Positions 29,479 to 41,800 of a stretch of 64,000 bases of DNA are shown one piece after another. The stretch covers positions 1,228,501 to 1,292,500 of the forward strand of contig CM067064.1 in the NCBI GenBank assembly GCA_033980235.1, in the 5' to 3' direction. Position 1 is the first letter of the stretch. The number at the start of each line of letters is the position of its first letter. The DNA comes from Diadema setosum (Eukaryota > Echinodermata > Echinoidea > Diadematoida > Diadematidae). The position numbers and the translations under genes are program-made. The notes under the pieces were generated by a model. That model was not told the DNA's origin. It did no database searches and was given only the letters and a program-made list of their open reading frames with translations.

Positions 29479-30042
29479 GTTGCTTTTGTGATGCAGGGTC
29501 ACATACATGGTAGGATGGTTCTGTTGTATGACTTGTAGAAGGTTTTGAGGAACCCGTAACAACCTGTGCTCCTTTACTCTCAACATTTTATGTTTTAAAT
29601 GATTCAATATTCTGTATATATGGTATGCATTTATACTGTCATTTGTACATGAAGATTGTTGATATTAAATTACTAAATAAAGTCATTAATAATGTACAAT
29701 ACCAGAAAGTTTCACTGTCTCTTTACTGGATGTCCACTGAAATACAGATGGGGTTATTGCTTGAAATGGGAAGTTATACATTCAGCTTCATAGTGCATCA
29801 TAAAATGAAGAAACACAATTATGGGTTAATTCTCTTTGAATTGCTAACGAGTCTAGAAATAAAGATTTGACATTTTTGTTTCTAACTTCTTCACTCAGCA
29901 AAGATAGCAAAGCAAAGATAGGGTCATAATATAGATGAGGATAACCAATTCAGATACATGTATGATCATAATTTTCTCAACCCCCCCCCCCAAAAAAAAA
30001 AAGCAAACATTACAAGTTCTCTAGTGATTTTTTTTTTTTAAA

Positions 30043-30238
30043 TACAGTGTACTCCCGTTATAATGAACACAATTGTACAAAATTCCGGTTACAGCGAAGT
30101 AAAAATTCAGGCCGCAACATTATCCACTCTGTGTACATGTTTTTTTTATTGTTTCTTTGTTCGGTTATAATGAAATTTCGCTATAACAAAAGAAAACTGC
30201 CAGTCCCGAGGACTTTGTTATAACGGGAGTCCACTGTA
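30043..30238. mobile_element. pogo-type MITE, CAGTGGACTCCC family, copy 1
   Basis: TACAGTGTACTCCCGTTATA at the left; GTTATAACGGGAGTCCACTG, TA at the right. TA borders and the CAGTGGACTCCCGTTATAAC end are typical of pogo/Tigger-like families. Confidence 0.85.
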
Positions 30239-30354
30239 CATGAATGTTTTCAATATCTGCATTAATGGTTGATATTTTAATCATGAATGTTTGCCTTGAC
30301 TTAGATAAAAGAAAGTGGGTTCTCTCACTTCTTCACATGTAATTACATGTTTTA

Positions 30355-30537
30355 TACAGTGGACTCCCATTATAACAAAGTCTTTGGAACTGGCAGTTTT
30401 CTTTTGTTATATCAAAATTTTATTATAACTGAATAAATAATGAAAACATAGATGTAGATAATGTTGCAGCCTGAATTTTGACTTAATTGTAACCAGAGTT
30501 TCGTTATAACCGCGTTTTAACATATGAGTGCACTGTA
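30355..30537. mobile_element. pogo-type MITE, CAGTGGACTCCC family, copy 2
   Basis: TACAGTGGACTCCCATTATA at the left; TATGAGTGCACTGTA at the right. It is inverted relative to the copy at 30043-30238, so the two are head to head within 500 bp. Confidence 0.8.
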
Positions 30538-31281
30538 TAACATGCAGTGTAATGATCGAATGGGCAGTCATTGCCTCTGGTGCAAGTGATGTACTGATCT
30601 GATACATAGTATAATGTGTTTTGATAAATGTTGAGCAGTTGTCACAATATCTACATTAAAAGCTTATTGCAATTTGAAATGGATTATAGACATCATTGTT
30701 ACGTGATAGAACAATTTCTTTTGTGTTTTTTTTAGTGCAATTGATAGACCTCTTTGATTGTCATCTGCTTCAAACAAAATCTTTCTTTGCACATAATCAC
30801 CTGCAGTATGGAAGGTATCAAAGAGAAATGAATGCATTATATGCAGGTTCTGTATGTATGGTGCATATTTAGGATGTCCCTCTGAAGTTGTCAAAATGCT
30901 GGCATAAAGATGTTATCCCACCCCAAACATCAAAACCCGACATTGCCATTATGTGTATACTGGATTTTGCCTAGCTTGGCCAAGAGGAATTTTTTATGAA
31001 TAATCAGCACAAAAATACCAGTGATCGATTTTACACTCCATATGATACTGTCAAAACTTCTAGCACTTGAAATGTTTTGCTTTTTCTTATTTTGTCTTAT
31101 GTATGGATTAAAAATGGATGGGAATGATGTCGAGACAAAATAGATAACTTTGTGAATAATGTGTCACATTTTTTTTTTTTAGAGCCATAAACCTTTGAAT
31201 GTTCTTTAAAGACAAATGGCATGCTGTTCATCATCATCATTGACATCATCAATTAATGTCTGGATATATCTATTCCTATCT

Positions 31282-31379
31282 CCTCTCTCTCTCTCTCTCT
31301 CTCTACATTCATGTATATGTATGTACATTATACACAACACACACACACACACACTCACACATATATATATATATATATT
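31282..31379. repeat. Compound microsatellite (CT)n, (AC)n, (AT)n
   Basis: (CT)n at about 31282-31303, (AC)n at about 31337-31360, (AT)n at about 31362-31379. Confidence 0.9.
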
Positions 31380-31383
31380 TATT

Positions 31384-31632
31384 AAAGGGTCAGTGCAATA
31401 TAGTGCTAACCCACACTTTTGTCAAAATTGAGTTACATGCATTTTCATAATCCTAATAGCCTTCACTCTAACCTCCGTGAAAATGTCATACTTGAATTCA
31501 ACCTATAAAATGGTAAAAATTGCATGCATTCATGTTTTATTAATGTATAATGTATGGACTTTCCAAACATTCAACAGTGATTATCTCAAAATGACTATTG
31601 TTTGGGTTAGCACTATATTGCACCGACCCCTT
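31384..31632. mobile_element. Fold-back element between microsatellites
   Basis: AAAGGGTCAGTGCAATATAG and TGCTAACCCA at the left pair with TGGGTTAGCACTATATTGCA, CCGACCCCTT at the right, about 30 bp. Microsatellites lie directly outside both ends, (AT)n on the left and (TG)n on the right. Confidence 0.8.
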
Positions 31633-31649
31633 CTATATATAATATATAC

Positions 31650-31651
<2 letters not shown>

Positions 31652-31689
<38 letters not shown>

Positions 31690-31709
31690 GTGTGCGTGTG
31701 TGTGTGTGT
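31652..31709 (+). repeat. (TG)n microsatellite
   Basis: About 29 TG units with two CG interruptions. Confidence 0.95.
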
Positions 31710-31845
31710 AGAGTTTGCAAGCAAAAGCATATCAACCATTTTCAATTTTGTTAAAGTAAGGTCATCTAGTAATAGATGATAAAATCTTTTCGATGATTCT
31801 GCATACCTAACAATAATATTTTAAAGATAACTTTATCACATAAGT

Positions 31846-32150
31846 AACCGTGCATCACAAAGCCAGCAAAAAGTTGCTCAGCCTGATTTTGCTTGAGAAC
31901 ACAATGGATAAACTGGGTCAACGTAGTCAGTCTTGAGGCTTTCATATTATCTGAAAGAGCAATACTTTTAAATTTTCCAGAAGCATGGAAGAAAAAAAAA
32001 ATGAATGGGAAATATTTTTCCAAAATACTTTTTTTTTTGGTGGAATAGTGTGGTACCTATATGTCCTTTAGATGCCCCTTTTCATTTCTTAAAAACCCTT
32101 CACACATTCTTCACTTCACAATTCTAAACTTTTGAAAAGCTGCATGATGC
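31846..32150 (+). repeat. Dispersed repeat, copy 2
   Basis: Diverged partner of 27613-27920, same orientation, about 4.2 kb downstream. Confidence 0.75.
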
Positions 32151-32519
32151 AACTGCTTTTAAAGTTAAATGTGTTAATACAGAGTACAGTTAATTTTAAA
32201 TCAATCCGATGATTCCTTCATTGTTGTCAGCGTAAGATTGGAGAGACAAATAGGCAAGAAATGCAATTGGGTGGTCGTAGACTCGTAAAATACAATGTAT
32301 CAAAACGCAACAAACAGCAAGTGAATAATCGATTGATTCGCAGAATATAAGGAATGGCAAAATGTGGACAGACATTATATGCGTGCAGGGGGGGGCGATA
32401 CAGGGAAAACCCCTCATACAAGATTGGTAAACGCCCTCTTTCTGTATTATCGTCACCATGCTTGCAAATGATACCGATCATGCAATCTGTGCATGATTAC
32501 GTGTATCGTCGTCAGTGCG

Positions 32520-32800
32520 ATTGAGCGATGACTGCTCTTCCGATACGATATAAGTAACCGTGTAGACGGAAACTTCTAGTGCATGATTCAGCGTACAGTT
32601 TAGTGTGTGTGCATGTACGTGTGAATGCGGAAGAAGTGCCTACGTCTCGCCGGGACTGCGCGGTCGACCTACACCTGCAAATTACGCAGAGAAAAGGCGC
32701 ATAATCTGACATCCTCCGTTTGCCAGTTTGACTTAGGACGCTGGAAGTCAAGTTGGATATATACCTGGAGTTTTTAATCTAAGAGCTTCTTGTCGGCACC
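32520..32800 (+). promoter_or_regulatory. Probable promoter and 5' leader of the ArfGAP gene
   Basis: CpG-richer than its surroundings (CGTCTCGCCGGGACTGCGCG) and directly upstream of an ATG in good context (GGCACCATGA). No TATA box at a clear distance. Positional inference. Confidence 0.4.
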
Positions 32801-32885
32801 ATGAATGAGAAAAACAGAAAGAAGCTGTTGGAGATCATGAAAATGCCAGGCAATGACGTCTGCGCAGATTGTGATGCACCTTTGG
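32801..32885 (+). CDS. ADAP1: ArfGAP coding exon 1
   Basis: 28 codons plus one base, donor TTTGG|GTAAGG. The frame remains open into the intron to 33136, but that part has no domain and is read-through of intron DNA. Confidence 0.82.
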
Positions 32886-35800
32886 GTAAGGACCATAAGA
32901 CGACGCGAGGTAAGGGAGCCCAAGGTAGGTCAGCCGCTGGGCTGGCCGGGCTTGCGGCTGGTCTTCTGGCCACCGTTCTTCGCACCTCCGCACGCACTCC
33001 ACTTCGCTGCATACCATCGATTAAATACACTCGCAAAATAGCTCATCTCAAAATAAAATTAGCTGATGATGGCATTGCAATTGCTCATTCTTCACAAAGC
33101 ACTTGTTTGATTCGCATTCTATCACCTTTGGTCTAGATACTGATATCCCTATTAAATGTAACGCAAGCCATTCATAATTTGACCGCAACAACGTCCAAAA
33201 CTCAACCGCCTCCTTCTGCGCATGGTCGAACCTTGGCAGGGTTGGTCGAACCTTGGTGCAGGTGCTGATAAATCTAAAAATCTATTTTATCTCTTGACTA
33301 TTAAAGCAGTGAATTGTAGACTGTACTAGTACAGTGACCATGATGACTGCTTCAACTATCCAAAGATGTTCTTGGTGCTGTGTTGACTCTATCTGCAATC
33401 AATGTGGTGCTTGTGCTTGCCTGTGAGTAGGGGAATTGACTTGACAAATTGATACTCGATGAGATCATCCCTTGTCAGCTCTGTCTAAAGTGGTCACTAG
33501 GTCTAGTAAAAATAGTGGAATGGTGCCATATCAAGTGTCAGAAAGGAGTGCCCTGATGAGAACTGGTGTATGGTATTGATATTGATATTTGATATTGATA
33601 TTTTATTATCTCTGTCGACCCCTTTCAGGGGTATGAGAGTACAACACATGTTCAAAAATATGATACAAGGGCTATATTATAGATCATTCTATACATAGTT
33701 ACAATACACAGAATATAATACTGTAATAAAAACTGGCAAGTACAAATAGAATACTGTAGGCTATAAACTACTGAACGTACAAAATGATGGCTACAGATCT
33801 AAGATATCACATGGTTTGGTTTGTCTACCACCACGAGTAACTACGCTTTTAAAATACATGTTATATACAGGATCAGGACTAAGCCTGTTTGCCTTTGGAA
33901 TCAAATCAAAATGCTGGGTTATAATTTTTATGAAACGCTCAAGATTCTTCAAGTGCTTAAAACTGAATCAGTTAAATATACTTTCCATATAACAACAATG
34001 TACAGTTGTATGCAATGTACGTGGGTTGCCTTTGGGCAATTGACTACCTAAATGTTTCTGACTTTCTTCCATAAAATAAAGGGCAAACAAAATGTAGTGA
34101 AATTCATCCCCTCTAACTTTTAAATCACAACATGGGCATTCAATATCACTGTCCTCTACATTTGTTTTAAAGGGAAGGTAAACCCAAAGAGCAATGTGGA
34201 TTGAGTGAAAGCAGCAACATTAGTAGAACACATCAGTGAAAGTTTGAAGAAAATCGGACAATCGATGCAAAAGTTATGAATTTTTAAAGTTTTGGTGTTG
34301 GAACCGCTGGATGAGGAGACTAATAGAGGTTATGACGTATGAGAGGACAACAATGTAAAGGAAATATAAAGAAATTTTCACAAAAATTCATTTTTCATGA
34401 AAACTACAAATTCCATCAACTTGATACTGACATATGTTAAGGGTAGCAATTATTCCTCCTGCTTTCTGAAAGCGGTTAGGCAAGTGCGCTTTCATAATGC
34501 TAGAAAAGCGAATTTTTGTTGATTTTCCTTTATATTTTCTTTATATTGCTGTCCACTCATACGTCATAGCCTCTCGTAGTCTCCTCATCCAGCGGTGTCA
34601 ACACCAAAACTTTAAAAATTCATAACTTTTGCATCGATTGTCCGATTTTCCTCAAACTTTCACTGATGTGTTCTGCTAATGTTGTTGCTTTCACTCAATC
34701 CACATTGCTCTTTGGGTTTACTTTCCCTTTAAACCTCCCATTCTATTGGCAAACGGTGTGATCTACACCTGACACGACATAGCAAAATTGCATCCTGTCT
34801 GCTAAGTGTTAACAAATAATTTTCGAACAATATGTCTGTCTTGAAAATTCGATAATTAATACAAACACTATTAGACCATATTTTTGACATAATATCCTGC
34901 TTAGAAATATCACTTAATCTAAGCTTGAGAGCGTTAATGATCCAGGTATCATGAGCCCTTCCCCTTGTCGCTGCCACACATGTCCTAGACCAGCATTATT
35001 TAAAATACTTTCTATGTATGATAGCCATTTTGACAACATGGGGGTGTTGTTGCGATTATCAATTGACCTTAAAATATTATATAATATGAATGTATATTTA
35101 CAATGACTTCCCTTTACTTTCTTTAACCAAAAACCTATCATTCTACACTTAATGTGAACTTCAATATATGTACGGCCTGTCTCACCATAAACCATACAAT
35201 CAGGTGTACCTTAAGGATGGATCTTAAGAATTTCCGATGAAAAATTTCAATTTGACTCAAATTTTCAAAGCCCCATACCTCACATCCATACAGAAGTACT
35301 GGAAGAACTAAATGGTCAAATAACTCACATTGAATATCTAGCAGTAAACTTAGTCTTTGTGCTTTAAATGATAGCGAGAAAAGGGCTTTCCTAGCTTGGA
35401 TCACCTGCTTAGAAATTGCCTTGTTGAGACTCCCATTCAGCCATTCCATTGTGACTCGCGTGACATTTATACAAAATTTTGACTTGTTGTGGTTGAATAC
35501 TTGAAAAATTTATTTTGCAGACCTGTTTAGTTTATATATTTCAATCAATGTATGGACCCTTCACATTGGTTCATAGAAATTTTTGATGTCAAGTCATTCT
35601 AGTAAGAGATACTTGACTTTTTTTGTTGTGACTCGCGTGACGCGACACTATTGAAGATTTCTGACCTTACTGTACGTAAATGAATTTTCGTAAGAAAGTA
35701 CTTGTCCTATGTACACAGACTTTTCTGCATTCAATTTTGAGACATTAAGCGATAAATAGTAAAAATTTTATCAGGCCTTGACTTTTCCTTTGAACTCAGT

Positions 35801-38800
35801 TGGCATATAAAAAATGTGACTCGCGTGACACATGGGTGTGACTCGCGTGACGAGTATCATTCAGGACCAAAAGTTGAGCCTAATATAATAGTTTTATTGA
35901 GTAAAATGAGCCAAATGTTTAACCTAACATGTTATTTATGGTTAGTTTCATCACACATATCTTTAAAACAAAGAAATCATCTAACTCCAATCTCTGATGG
36001 AATCATGGGAGCTCATAGCACATTTAATGCATAAAACATCCAACAAAAATTAACTTGAACCTCTTTTTTTCCTTGTCAAATCAAGAGTTCTGGGAAATCA
36101 TTTTTTTTTCAATGAATTTTCTTTTTCTCTCTTATTTACTATAATTGTATCAACTAGTCTTCTATTCAAAATGAATCAAATTTAAACTTTCTTTAGGTTA
36201 GCTTGCATATTTTCTTATGGATTTATATGAATCCATTTAAGCTCCTTTGGAAACAAAGTTATTTTGATGCACAAAGAATCCTCACTTCTTATAATAGATA
36301 ATGTTCACACATACTGATACTCTTTTTCTTTATCTACATGTACCATTACTGAGTCTGATGTGAAGAATGATCGCCATGTTTTGCTTATTTAATCATAGCA
36401 AACTACATGATACAATACTATATTAAGTTTTCTTTGCCAAAGTGTCTTCTGTAGTTTGAGAAAGTTTGTCATTGCTTCGTGGAGACAGTTTTCATGCCTA
36501 GTTTGTTGGGGCCATTTTATTTTTATTTTTAAGATTCAATCTTTTCATTCATTTAAAGTCTCCTAGTGTTGACAAGATATGGCTGCTGTTATTTGCATTA
36601 GATGTCAGATTCAGGCTGCCATGGCTCTTTTATCCAGCCAGTGGAATATATTCCCCTTTTCTCTAGGTGACTTAAAGTAATTGTCACTTCTGACCACTTA
36701 GGAGGCTTGTGCCAGAGATGCAACGGGATGCTTTCTGCTGAAGGCAGCTGCCACCATCAGCCAATTGCAGGCCCAATGGTATCCTCATTTCCTCCATCAT
36801 TATGGCCATTATTGGATAGATCACCACTGCTTCTCTGAGAAGTAAACCTTTTTGCGACAAGATATTCACTTTTTGAAGGTGATACAAATGTATATCGAAG
36901 GGATGATTAAGTTATGTGGTGCAGCTATATTCCAAAGATAACAGGCAGGTACAAACCCTCAGAACAATCTTCAACTTCCCTTTGATTGTGATGAAAGTTG
37001 TAGGAAGAGTTTAAAGAATTACAGCAAGACAAAATTCCTCAGCAGTGGAGATAGAGCACAAGATTTGATTTTTCACATAACCGCAGCTCTGTCGCTTCAG
37101 GCTTGCTCCACTCAACTGGATCTTTCCCTTGACTTGTAGTGCTGAAATTCCACACTACATTGTAGGTCAATGTTGTGTTTCTCCATTCAGCATAGGTAGG
37201 GCACTGATAATAAATCTATTTTGAATTGGCTTGCAGGACCATATAACCACATTTTGACTAATGCACTTCACTGCTGACCACTTAAAGAAGTTCATCCAAA
37301 AAATCTACAGTCTACAACATAATACTGTTTTGTCATGGTCTATTAACGTACATTGTAGGCCTAATCATTGATGATGACTTGTAATAATTTTCTCCTGGGG
37401 TCACATGATTGATGTATATGTAGAGAGCTATTTGCTCCTGATTCCAAATGGCAGATTGGACTTTATCTTAACTGGAGCATGAATGATTCTCAGCGAAGCC
37501 AATTTGGAGTACAGTAAAATCTGAGGGAAGATTTGAAGCAATTTTCTTGTCATCTTCATACAATGTAACTTGCTGATTGTTGCCACTTTATGAAGCAATG
37601 TTTTAAGAACTTCACAGAAGTGGAGCTGACATACAGTACAAGTAGATGTAATTTTCATGAAGAGTTCCTGATGCATTTTACTTTTTTGTTGATGAGGAGG
37701 CCACCCACCTCCTACCAGTTTTTCTACTGACCAACCAGATGAAAGCTGACAATCCAATTAGCTATTCATTACTTATTATAACACTACTTATTTACCAATT
37801 AACATAAAAAATTTACTTTTACTGGGAAAATTAAACATATTACATGATTTAGTTTCAAGGCAGAATTTATTTTTAAAAATCTCAATCATTCTGGTCTTTA
37901 ATTTTCTCAAACTTGTAAACTGTGACTCGCGTGACAACCCTAAGAAATCCTTGCGTGACTCGAGTGACACAAATGTTCTGGTGTTTTTTACAATGAAGGG
38001 GTTTACGAATGGAAACCTTATTTTCTGGTATGACTGAGGACTCTTAGATCCTCATTATTCATCAGCTAGAATTCATATAGTCTACTACTTTTTAAGCAAT
38101 CTAAAATTTAGACTTATTTTTGTGACTCGCGTGACACATTTCGAGGGTGTTTTCAATCGAAAATATTGCCAAACCCATTACATATAAATGAAAAAAACAA
38201 CTTGATATGGTAAAATGGGCATACAATAAGACCTTGCATCAAAAAATTATGAATCTATAAATAATAGAATATGCCTTAAACAGTGAAATCAACAAAAGTA
38301 CCAAAGAGGCATCATTTTTTTAGCAAATGTGATCTTTGTTCTGGGAGGTGTAACTCGGCTGTTAGGAAGTGAAAAGCAGTAAAAAATTAGATTTACACCC
38401 TTTGATCATATACCTACCCAAATATGAATGCTCTTTCTTAATTGCTTGAACATGAAATTTTAAGGTCCTGGTGTCTAGTTACATGGAATGGCTGCATTGT
38501 AATTAAGCTTCACTCCTACATTGTAGATACAAAATCATGGACAACATCAACGGTATCATTTTCATACTTAGAAATGGGGTAATTGCGAATCTTTCCCCTA
38601 GAAAATATCATTATCTTTGTTTTACCTGTATTAACACACAATTTCCATTCCTTGCGGTATGATGACCGGGCATGTAAGGCTGACTGAAGTTCTTCTGAAC
38701 TCTGCCAATATGAGAGTGTCATCTGCATACAATGATGAATACAAAGTTATAGAAATGTCAGCGTCTGTCACATTATCAAGATGGGCTGAGCAGACCTCAT

Positions 38801-41800
38801 CGCATAGATAGCGGAGTCCTTTAAATTTGCTTTTATATACCTAACAAAATCATTGAGATAAATTGCAAACAGCAGGGAGGGATAAGTATCACCTTGCCTT
38901 ACCCCAATATCACATGGGAATGGTTCTGAAGTAATACCAGCAGCTGACACACAAGACTTGGCAGAATATATGTTTTTGATTACTGAGAACACTTTGCCTT
39001 TTACTCCTGATTGTACTAGCTTGTACCAAAGGGACATCCAATCAACCGTATCGAAAGCTTTTTTGAAATCTATGAAGGCACAATAAATCCTCTTCCTACT
39101 ACCAGTAATATCTAACAGTGCCTTCATTGCAAAAACATGGTCCCTCGTAGAATAACCGGCTCGAAAACCTGCCTGTTCCTCGCTGAGCTCTGACTTATCT
39201 TGAAAAAACAGTGTAATCCTCCGATTCAAAATTGAAGTAAATGTGACCCGCTGCAACAAAATGGTCCTAAAGTCGCGCACGGTCGAAGCCGTGAAAATCG
39301 AGTTTGAAGTCAGAGCATCAAAATTGGTCAAAACTTACGATTTTCTGAATTTGACATATCATTAGAGTCTGACATGTCTTCCATCATCTATCGAAATTTT
39401 GAAGCAAAATGATGAAAGGAAAGACCAAAAAATAGCGTTTTTCTGGGCCATGTTTTTTGGCGTTTCAACGAAGCAGAAACTGGTTCGAACATTTGGATTG
39501 AGCGCCACACAAAGGCTCCGCCCCTAACAACGACCAGCGTGATCTCATTGGTCAGTTTGCCGCTTGCCGCTAACCGAAGCGTGAAGCTCGCACACTGCCC
39601 AGTCGACTGGTGCGTGCTGGCGGGGTGCGGTATGCCCAGCTGGCCCAGCCGCTTCTCCTGGCATCCTGGTCACTGATTGGTCGGTGAGGAGACCGCCGAC
39701 GCTGTGTTTGAATGAGCATTTCGGGGGTTGCTAGGGCTTACCTTCTATTGTGTGGGGGTGAATACTGACTGCGTGTCCCGTGATCGTGATTGCGTCGCAA
39801 GGAGAACTTTTAGGGCGCTTTTCTCGAAACTGTGATTTCCCAGACGTCTTGACATGCTCTCTTTTAAACATCGATATTTCCGCAGCCGATTATCTTTATA
39901 AGATGTGTTATATATCAATTTAAAGCAGAAAGATTAGGGAATTGTGTCATGCAATTTTCAAATAATCGACCTCGCCCGACTTTAGGATCATTTTGTTGTA
40001 GCGGGTCACAAATAGTTTCCCTAGGCAACTTAGGAGGGTTATACCGTGGTAATTATCTGGATCCGTATCTGAACCTTTATTTTTGAAAATAGGAACAATT
40101 AGACCAACACTCCAGTCATGGGGCACTATTCCACTTCTTAACACAATGTTAAAAATTTTGGTTATTACTTTAATAGCCATAACTGATGAAGTTTTTAAAA
40201 ACTCATTTCTAATTTGGTCTGTACCACATGCCTTACATACTTGCCAACTAGTAAAATTTTATCAGATTCAGTAAGATTTTTTACATTAAAAATAGCAAAA
40301 TCAGATTTTCTGTCAGAGAAATCAGATTTTTACAAAAATATTTAGATATATTTCATGTGTATTTTCTGAAGATTTGACTGAAAGTAAGATTTTTAACTTC
40401 AGTTTGCATATAAAATAAGATTTTTTCAATCCACGAGTAAGATATGTCATCTTGAAATTTTTCAATTTTTTTATCATGGTAACAACCTCCTCAGTAGTGA
40501 TGGGTGCATTCAATTCATTATCAATTGTTAAATCTGCTTCTGTCTCATGCTAGGTTTGTTCATTCTCTCTAGGCTGAACTGCATTCAAGCCCTGGAAATG
40601 ATGCACAAAATCAAGTAGAGAAACCTTATTGGTTTTTGTCTTTATTGAGTCACTGCTCAGAATTTTCCAGAATTCCTGAGGCTGGGATTTTTTTTTGATA
40701 TTCTGAGACTATTCTGAAGAGATCTATTAAATAAATTCCTCTTTTTCCTGAGCAACTTCTTATATACTCCTGATGCTTTAGCAAAATCCACATTAATGTC
40801 TTCTCTCTCTTGACCTTGCATACCTTTTCTTTTATGCTTCAGTCTAATTTTTATTTTGAAAATATATGTCCCTTGCTTGTTTACATTCATGATCAAACCA
40901 GGGTTTGTTTTCCTGGTTGTGAGACTTTTTCAAAGGCGGGGATGTTCTGTATTCTTTCTTTTTACAGATATCGGCCTCTATGGCGGCTTTAATAAAAGAA
41001 TCTGAAAGAAGAGACCATAAACCATCTATACTGGCTTGAGTAATGGTACCTTCTGCATTGCCAAGATCATCTAATATGTTCTTTACATGATTGTCTAATT
41101 TTGATTTAAAATTGCTTGCTTTTTCAATAGACCAGTGAAAGGACAAATAATTTCCTTGTTTAGGAGGTTCAGGGGAAACGTTTGAACCTTCACTCTTACA
41201 GTCATCAGCAGCACCATCATTGCCAAGTGAGAAGGAAAGTAGGCAATGTACATCTGACATGCATATTTATCAAATTCAACTATTCAAAGCAAAACTTTGC
41301 AATAAAATTGTTCATGAGTAACACTTGACAGAGTAAATTTATCTCCGTAGACTAATAAAGGATGTAGGAGCATCCAGGAGGATGCATAGTTTTCAGGGGT
41401 GAGAATGTTAGAGCATCCTTGAGTTGAAGGAACCAATTCCTGAAGCATTGAGAGAATTTTGGGGAAGATTATTCCAAATTCTTGCTTTTCTACAAAAGAG
41501 TAACTATTCGCATGCATATCGTTGCCACAGGCAGGAAAGTATACTTCAAATTTTGATCCTGTCTAGAAGTTTGTACGGTAGTATATTGCTGGTGATGATG
41601 AGCATGAAATAGATAAAAGAACTATGACATGAGAAAAGTTACGATATACAATGTATGCTGCACAGTGGATGATCTGCACACTGAATACATGAATTGTAGT
41701 GGCACATTCATTGCAGTGGATGCAACGACTAGCATTCAGTGTTTGACTTTGTTGTGTTACGCAATTAAGCACATTTACAAGAACCTAGTTGCAGACGGTT

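Larger units (their letters stand above)
33570..41262 (-). pseudogene. LINE split by later insertions
   Basis: Reading the - strand from 41262: a possible end of the endonuclease domain ([11 protein letters not shown]), a linker with [111 protein letters not shown] (catalytic Asp), GVRQGD, YADD at 38718-38729 (catalytic box), [42 protein letters not shown], then [17 protein letters not shown], a zinc-knuckle-like C-terminus with stop near 33980. The 3' end near 33570 carries a short ATATCA-type tandem tail. The blocks lie in different frames, so small frameshifts exist as well as the large insertions. It is 5'-truncated. It is non-LTR; the exact clade is open. Confidence 0.85.

Noticed and set aside
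31477..31779. 100-codon frame with a VCVC run
   Set aside because: The run is the (TG)n microsatellite and the rest is the fold-back element at 31384-31632.
32886..33136. Continuation of the ArfGAP exon 1 frame past its donor
   Set aside because: It reads through a strong GTAAGG donor into sequence without domain similarity; exon 2 at 63038 joins in exact phase and completes the zinc finger.
34729..35449. Frames downstream of the LINE core as a separate gene
   Set aside because: [19 protein letters not shown] and CRSHRLPIE are the C-terminal part of the same LINE polyprotein, split by insertions.
37428..37757. 109-codon frame in the 3,057-bp element as a transposase
   Set aside because: No DDE spacing, zinc finger or other domain is visible; likely chance.
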